Source: UMGS1766 sp963660915
GTDB taxonomy: Bacteria > Bacillota > Clostridia > Oscillospirales > Oscillospiraceae
NCBI GenBank assembly: GCA_963660915.1
Contig: CAVLAO010000024.1
Location: 1-25,493, forward strand
Direction: 5' to 3'
DNA length: 25,493 bases
Below are positions 22,982-25,493 of the stretch, one piece after another; position 1 is the first letter of the stretch; every line of letters begins with the position of its first letter. Under the pieces are notes generated by a model. That model made no database searches. It saw nothing but the letters and a program-made list of their open reading frames with translations, and was not told the DNA's origin. The position numbers were made by a program, and so were the translations under genes.

Positions 22982-23155
22982 ATGAAAAACAAGGAAACAT
23001 TATTCGATACAATCGCCGAGCTATGCAAAAGTCGGGAAAACGTGTTGGAGTTTGGACGGTGTGGCGTATTCACGCCGTCCGAGGTCAAGTGGTTTCTGCA
23101 TGATATAGACTTCGATTTAATTCAAGCCTGCGAGGAGGTTGTTTTCGCAAAGTGA
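22982..23155 (+). CDS. Small cargo protein (57 aa), function unknown
   Basis: ATG at 22982 after AAAGGAGG, with a GGGTAACAC tag between the site and the start. A 57-aa acidic helical protein (MKNKETLFDTIAELCKSREN ... WFLHDIDFDLIQACEEVV). No domain is recognised. It lies 14 bases after the 232-aa gene. Confidence 0.6.
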   Translation: MKNKETLFDTIAELCKSRENVLEFGRCGVFTPSEVKWFLHDIDFDLIQACEEVVFAK

Positions 23156-23260
23156 TACCCGCAAGTCCGGCATATGTCAACGGTGAAAGCCCGTTCCGGG
23201 CGTGTATGCGCCCGGGGAGCTCATTGGGTAGCCCTACTATATGAAAAGGAGATTATTATC

Positions 23261-23617
23261 ATGAAAAAATTCGACTACACGCAAGACGTGAAAGAAGAAG
23301 TATCCCAGTTTATCCGAAAGTATTATGCCCGGGTTGATGATATTGATTGGACGGACGAGGACGAAGTAGCGGAGGCATTCACTACAGAAGGTTTTGTAAA
23401 GGGATATGCTTGCTATTCCGATGAAGTGCTAGAAAATATTGACCTGCTCGAACAAGCCCTAGAAATATACACCGAGGACGGTGCATCCCGTTTTGTTGGC
23501 GAGTGCGTACTCAGCGGAACATGGGAATACCTTGACGGTGCTATCCGTGAATATGTCCTACTGGACGCAACCCGTCTGGCTATATCCGAGCTTGACAGTA
23601 CAGGTTTCTTTAACTGA
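23261..23617 (+). CDS. Acidic cargo protein (118 aa), paralogue of the 21776 gene
   Basis: A 118-aa strongly acidic, mostly helical protein. Its second half matches the 133-aa protein at 21776-22177, so the two genes arose by duplication or came together as related modules. It has DDIDWTDEDEVAEAF in the first half and ends ISELDSTGFFN. The ATG follows AAAAGGAG; a longer frame from 23174 crosses the structured GC-rich spacer and is rejected. Function unknown. Confidence 0.7.
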   Translation: MKKFDYTQDVKEEVSQFIRKYYARVDDIDWTDEDEVAEAFTTEGFVKGYACYSDEVLENIDLLEQALEIYTEDGASRFVGECVLSGTWEYLDGAIREYVLLDATRLAISELDSTGFFN

Positions 23618-23631
23618 AAGGAGTTATAACT

Positions 23632-23820
23632 ATGTCGATCCGTGACTATTGTAAGAAAATCGACTTCCGCATTATCGGGAAGTTGAAACGCATCCCGTGC
23701 CCGTCTAATCTGCCCCAGTATTCCAAATACCCGTTTTATATTGACGAGGGTAGTAATTGCTATTGGAAAAACAATTGCGGCACATGGTTAATTATCACTG
23801 CCGATGACGGTATATATTGA
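23632..23820 (+). CDS. Small cargo protein (62 aa), function unknown
   Basis: Begins MSIRDYCKKIDFRIIGKLKR and ends TWLIITADDGIY. The N-terminal third is basic; the rest is aromatic and cysteine-bearing (SNCYWKNNCGTW). The ATG follows AAAGGAG. It lies 14 bases after the previous gene. Confidence 0.6.
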   Translation: MSIRDYCKKIDFRIIGKLKRIPCPSNLPQYSKYPFYIDEGSNCYWKNNCGTWLIITADDGIY

Positions 23821-23832
23821 GGAGCTATCTAT

Positions 23833-24084
23833 ATGAGTTATCGTGCCATGTTTCTCCGCAACGGCTGGACCATTGAGGAGGATTGCAAAACATTTGACGG
23901 AAAATCCTATGTCCGCTATTACCGCTCAGACGTTGGAACGGTTGAGTATGTCCGCAGTCCCGGCGGTAAAGGCAGGTACACTTCCAACGGAAATTATCTT
24001 AATCCCAAAAACCTTCTGAAAATGATTGAAGCCCCTGCAATTCCTATGGTTTTACTGTCCGTGAAGGGAGGTGTAACTGAATGA
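23833..24084 (+). CDS. Small cargo protein (83 aa), function unknown
   Basis: An 83-aa protein, MSYRAMFLRNGWTIEEDCKT, with tyrosine-rich strands (SYVRYYRSDVGTVEYVRSPG), probably beta-structured. The ATG follows TGAGGAG. The end overlaps the next gene by 4 bases (ATGA), so the pair is translationally coupled. Confidence 0.62.
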   Translation: MSYRAMFLRNGWTIEEDCKTFDGKSYVRYYRSDVGTVEYVRSPGGKGRYTSNGNYLNPKNLLKMIEAPAIPMVLLSVKGGVTE

Positions 24085-24380
24085 AAGTCGGTGAAATGAG
24101 AAAGCCCAAACCAACTAAACGCCCACCCACGGAATGGGAAAGCAAGCTGGAAGCCTTCGCCTGGCGATCCTATCGCTCACACGAGGATATGGAGGACTCC
24201 TTTAACCGAGTCTATATGGAATTCGGCTGGAAGGTGGTGGAGTTTGTAGACAACATGATGATAGTGTACAATCATGCACTCAATATCGCAATTGCTATGT
24301 ATTTCTCTGTCAATGTTCGCACTTATTCCCCATATACCATCAAATACATTGTGGAATGCTCAGACGAATACGAAGAATAA
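24081..24380 (+). CDS. Last cargo-operon protein (99 aa), function unknown
   Basis: A 99-aa protein with a basic, proline-containing N-terminus (MKVGEMRKPKPTKRPPTEWE) and a helical, aromatic middle (WKVVEFVDNMMIVYNHALNI) that is amphipathic rather than clearly transmembrane. It starts inside the previous gene's stop (ATGA), after GGAGGTG. A strong terminator follows at 24452. Confidence 0.62.
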   Translation: MKVGEMRKPKPTKRPPTEWESKLEAFAWRSYRSHEDMEDSFNRVYMEFGWKVVEFVDNMMIVYNHALNIAIAMYFSVNVRTYSPYTIKYIVECSDEYEE

Positions 24381-24451
24381 TTCACTGCCCAGCCCCGCCC
24401 CTGCTAGTTGTAACACAGTGTTGTAATCCCACCCCGATTTCGGGTAACACA

Positions 24452-24481
24452 AAAACGGTTTGCCGAAGCAAGCCGTTTTTT
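24452..24481 (+). terminator. Terminator of the plus-strand cargo operon
   Basis: AAAACGGTTTGC and GCAAGCCGTTTT form a 12-bp stem (one G-U pair) with loop CGAA, followed by TTTTTT. A GGGTAACAC tag ends two bases upstream of the stem. Confidence 0.9.
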
Positions 24482-24542
24482 CACAGTGCTATTATATCAT
24501 AGATTTTTGCAAATTTACTATCATGTTTTTATCATTTTCAGC

Positions 24543-24570
24543 TTGACAATACGTATATACGTGTTATAGT
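24543..24570 (+). promoter_or_regulatory. hicAB promoter with palindromic operator
   Basis: TTGACA (24543-24548), a 16-base spacer, TATAGT (24565-24570). The spacer holds the perfect 12-bp palindrome ACGTATATACGT (24551-24562), the expected place for HicB or HicAB to bind and autorepress. Confidence 0.82.
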
Positions 24571-24591
24571 AAGCATACAAGGAGGGAGCAT

Positions 24592-24771
24592 ATGACAGGT
24601 AAGGAGCTTTTTAAACTTGCTCTTAAGCAAGGGTTTAAGCTTGACCGTGTTACTGGAAGCCACCACATCATGTCAAACGGAAGTGTCACGGTCATAATTC
24701 CAATTCACGGAAGCAAAGATATTCCGATTGGACTAGCAAACAGTATTTTGAGGAAACTGGGGCTAAGATAA
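24592..24771 (+). CDS. hicA: HicA-family mRNA interferase toxin
   Basis: A 59-aa toxin of the type II HicAB system. HicA has a double-stranded-RNA-binding-like fold and cleaves mRNA. It starts MTGKELFKLALKQGFKLDRV and carries the GSHHIM catalytic motif (His24), then the conserved IPIHGSKDIPIGLANSILRK. Length is normal for the family. The ATG follows AAGGAGGGAG. It precedes its antitoxin gene, the usual order for hicAB. It is complete and looks functional. Confidence 0.92.
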   Translation: MTGKELFKLALKQGFKLDRVTGSHHIMSNGSVTVIIPIHGSKDIPIGLANSILRKLGLR

Positions 24772-24779
24772 GCCCCAGT
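24756..24779 (+). other. Hairpin across the hicA stop codon
   Basis: ACTGGGGCT and AGCCCCAGT form a perfect 9-bp stem with loop AAGATA, covering the hicA stop and the start of the hicA-hicB spacer. It has no T-tract. It could protect or separate the two messages and set the toxin/antitoxin ratio. Confidence 0.6.
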
Positions 24780-24810
24780 CCTCGAATGATATAACAAAGG
24801 AGTGTTACAT

Positions 24811-25188
24811 ATGACAATTATTTATCCGGCTATTTTTAGCCATGAGGACGGAGCGTACATCGTTAGATTTCCAGACTTAGATGGTTGCTTTACCTACGGT
24901 GAGACTATGCAGGAAGCCTTTTTCAACGCAAAAGAAGCTCTCTCTGGATATTCTGCATCAGTTTTAGAACGTGGTATCGGGCTTCCTGCCCCTAGCTCTC
25001 TCGATGAAATTGAGGCATCAGGTGATAGTATTGTCCAACTTGTGGACGCAAAGCCTGCGTACTCAAAAGCCGCAGTAAAGAAAACATTAACTATCCCCGC
25101 ATGGCTGAACAAACGTGCTGAAGAAGCCCACGCACCATATTCTCGGATTTTACAGGAAGGTCTAAAAGCCTATTTAGGTTTGGCATAA
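24811..25188 (+). CDS. hicB: HicB-family antitoxin
   Basis: A 125-aa antitoxin. The N-terminal half is the HicB partial RNase-H fold (YPAIFSHEDGAYIVRFPDLD, then GCFTYGETMQEAFFNAKEAL), which covers the HicA active site. The C-terminal third (KKTLTIPAWLNKRAEEA ... ILQEGLKAYLG) is a ribbon-helix-helix DNA-binding domain, suited to the palindrome in the promoter. The ATG at 24811 lies after AAAGGAG; a GTG three codons earlier falls in the binding site. It lies 39 bases after hicA and ends at a terminator. Confidence 0.92.
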   Translation: MTIIYPAIFSHEDGAYIVRFPDLDGCFTYGETMQEAFFNAKEALSGYSASVLERGIGLPAPSSLDEIEASGDSIVQLVDAKPAYSKAAVKKTLTIPAWLNKRAEEAHAPYSRILQEGLKAYLGLA

Positions 25189-25211
25189 CAAAAATCCCTT
25201 AACGCAAAAAG

Positions 25212-25240
25212 CGGACTGCATCTCGCAGTCCGTCTTTTTT
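25212..25240 (+). terminator. hicB terminator
   Basis: CGGACTGC and GCAGTCCG form an 8-bp stem with loop ATCTC, followed by TCTTTTTT. It overlaps the end of the convergent minus-strand gene by two bases. Confidence 0.88.
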
Positions 25241-25493
25241 ATACCGCATCGCCGTACATTCGCACAGCTAACCGCCTTAAAGCGTGTTTCAGTTGTCGGT
25301 ATACCTGCGCCTGCTCCAAGTGCATCAGCTCACAGATATGGTTAAATGCAATGTGGTGAATATACATTCTGTCCAGCAGTAACAACTCCTCCTCGCTCAA
25401 CCCTTCCAGTCCCTTCCGAATACGTTCTACCCTTGCTTCGGTATTCGCCAAGCTAATCGCCATTTCATCTCGCCGCACAATCATGTTCAGCCA
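25239..25493 (-). CDS. Phage sigma-region-4-like late regulator (5' end outside window)
   Basis: The visible ~84 residues end in a helix-turn-helix region (LSEEELLLLDRMYIHHIAFN ... ICELMHLEQAQVYRQLKHALRRL) like the sigma-70 region 4 or ArpU-type proteins that control late genes in Firmicute phages. Family members are usually about 130-150 aa. The frame stays open to the window edge (WLN before the first ATG at 25484), so the N-terminus is probably missing here. In related phages this gene sits just upstream of the terminase genes on the same strand. Confidence 0.7.
   Translation of the reverse strand, partial: WLNMIVRRDEMAISLANTEARVERIRKGLEGLSEEELLLLDRMYIHHIAFNHICELMHLEQAQVYRQLKHALRRLAVRMYGDAV

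Larger units (their letters stand above)
12021..25493. mobile_element. Defective or rearranged prophage, left end to window edge
   Basis: The block holds minus-strand terminase small and large subunits, portal, minor head protein, tail-fibre genes and a methyltransferase, plus plus-strand cargo genes and a sigma-like late regulator. Genes overlap by 4-8 bases in the packaging module, as in siphophages. The left limit is set where methyltransferase similarity ends in the host terminator. The right limit is beyond the window. Scaffold, capsid, tail tube, tape measure, holin, endolysin and integrase are not in the window. Confidence 0.85.

Overview
The window looks like a Gram-positive, anaerobic Clostridia chromosome, probably an Oscillospiraceae/Ruminococcaceae-type gut bacterium. 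The evidence is AAGGAGG-type ribosome binding sites, TTGACA/TATAAT-like promoters, a perfect CIRCE element before clpB, an anaerobic NrdG activase, and small proteins of clostridial type. The family-level assignment is an inference. About the first 12.0 kb is host chromosome and the remainder is a defective or rearranged prophage that runs off the right edge.

Host part. Positions 5373 to 40 (minus strand) hold a tightly packed four-gene operon: a rhomboid-type intramembrane serine protease, an ICMT-like membrane methyltransferase, a bacterial GH3-family adenylating enzyme, and a membrane 7TM/GAF/GGDEF/HD-GYP cyclic-dinucleotide protein. Its predicted promoter faces away from deoC (plus strand). 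deoC converges on a TIGR04076-like gene across a shared hairpin. A roughly 700-base gap follows, with a 12-bp perfect inverted repeat and the debris of a type I restriction-modification locus (end of hsdM, frameshifted start of hsdS). Next come the HrcA-type heat-shock unit CIRCE-clpB, a DMT-family exporter, nrdG, and a four-cysteine 69-aa protein with a strong terminator.

Prophage part. The T-tract of that terminator is the exact junction with phage DNA: a DNA methyltransferase gene runs into it and is cut short. Reading the late operon on the minus strand from right to left gives small terminase, large terminase, SPP1 gp6-like portal, minor head protein with a C-terminal JAMM-like domain, two tiny ORFs and a terminator. 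Then come a baseplate/fibre protein, a fibre protein, a leucine-rich-repeat fibre, a 76-aa protein, a carbohydrate-binding-like protein and the broken methyltransferase. Scaffold, major capsid, tail tube, tape measure, holin and endolysin genes are all absent. The module can therefore cut and thread DNA and bind surfaces on paper, but it cannot build a virion alone.

Cargo part. Between terS and the phage sigma-region-4-like late regulator at the right edge lies a block of about 4.5 kb. Except for its own ribbon-helix-helix regulator, all of its genes are on the plus strand, opposite to the late genes. It has the divergently transcribed RHH repressor with a cluster of TACTTCATG operators, nine small ORFs of unknown function (two are acidic paralogues), a strong terminator, and a HicA-HicB toxin-antitoxin pair with a palindromic operator. 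The terS-copG gap holds two LexA-box-like sites inside an inverted repeat, flanked by G-rich tracts (possible SOS operator and/or cos/pac site). The most notable items are the minor-head-protein/JAMM fusion, the structural gene gap, the inverted cargo operon, and the operator cluster next to terS.
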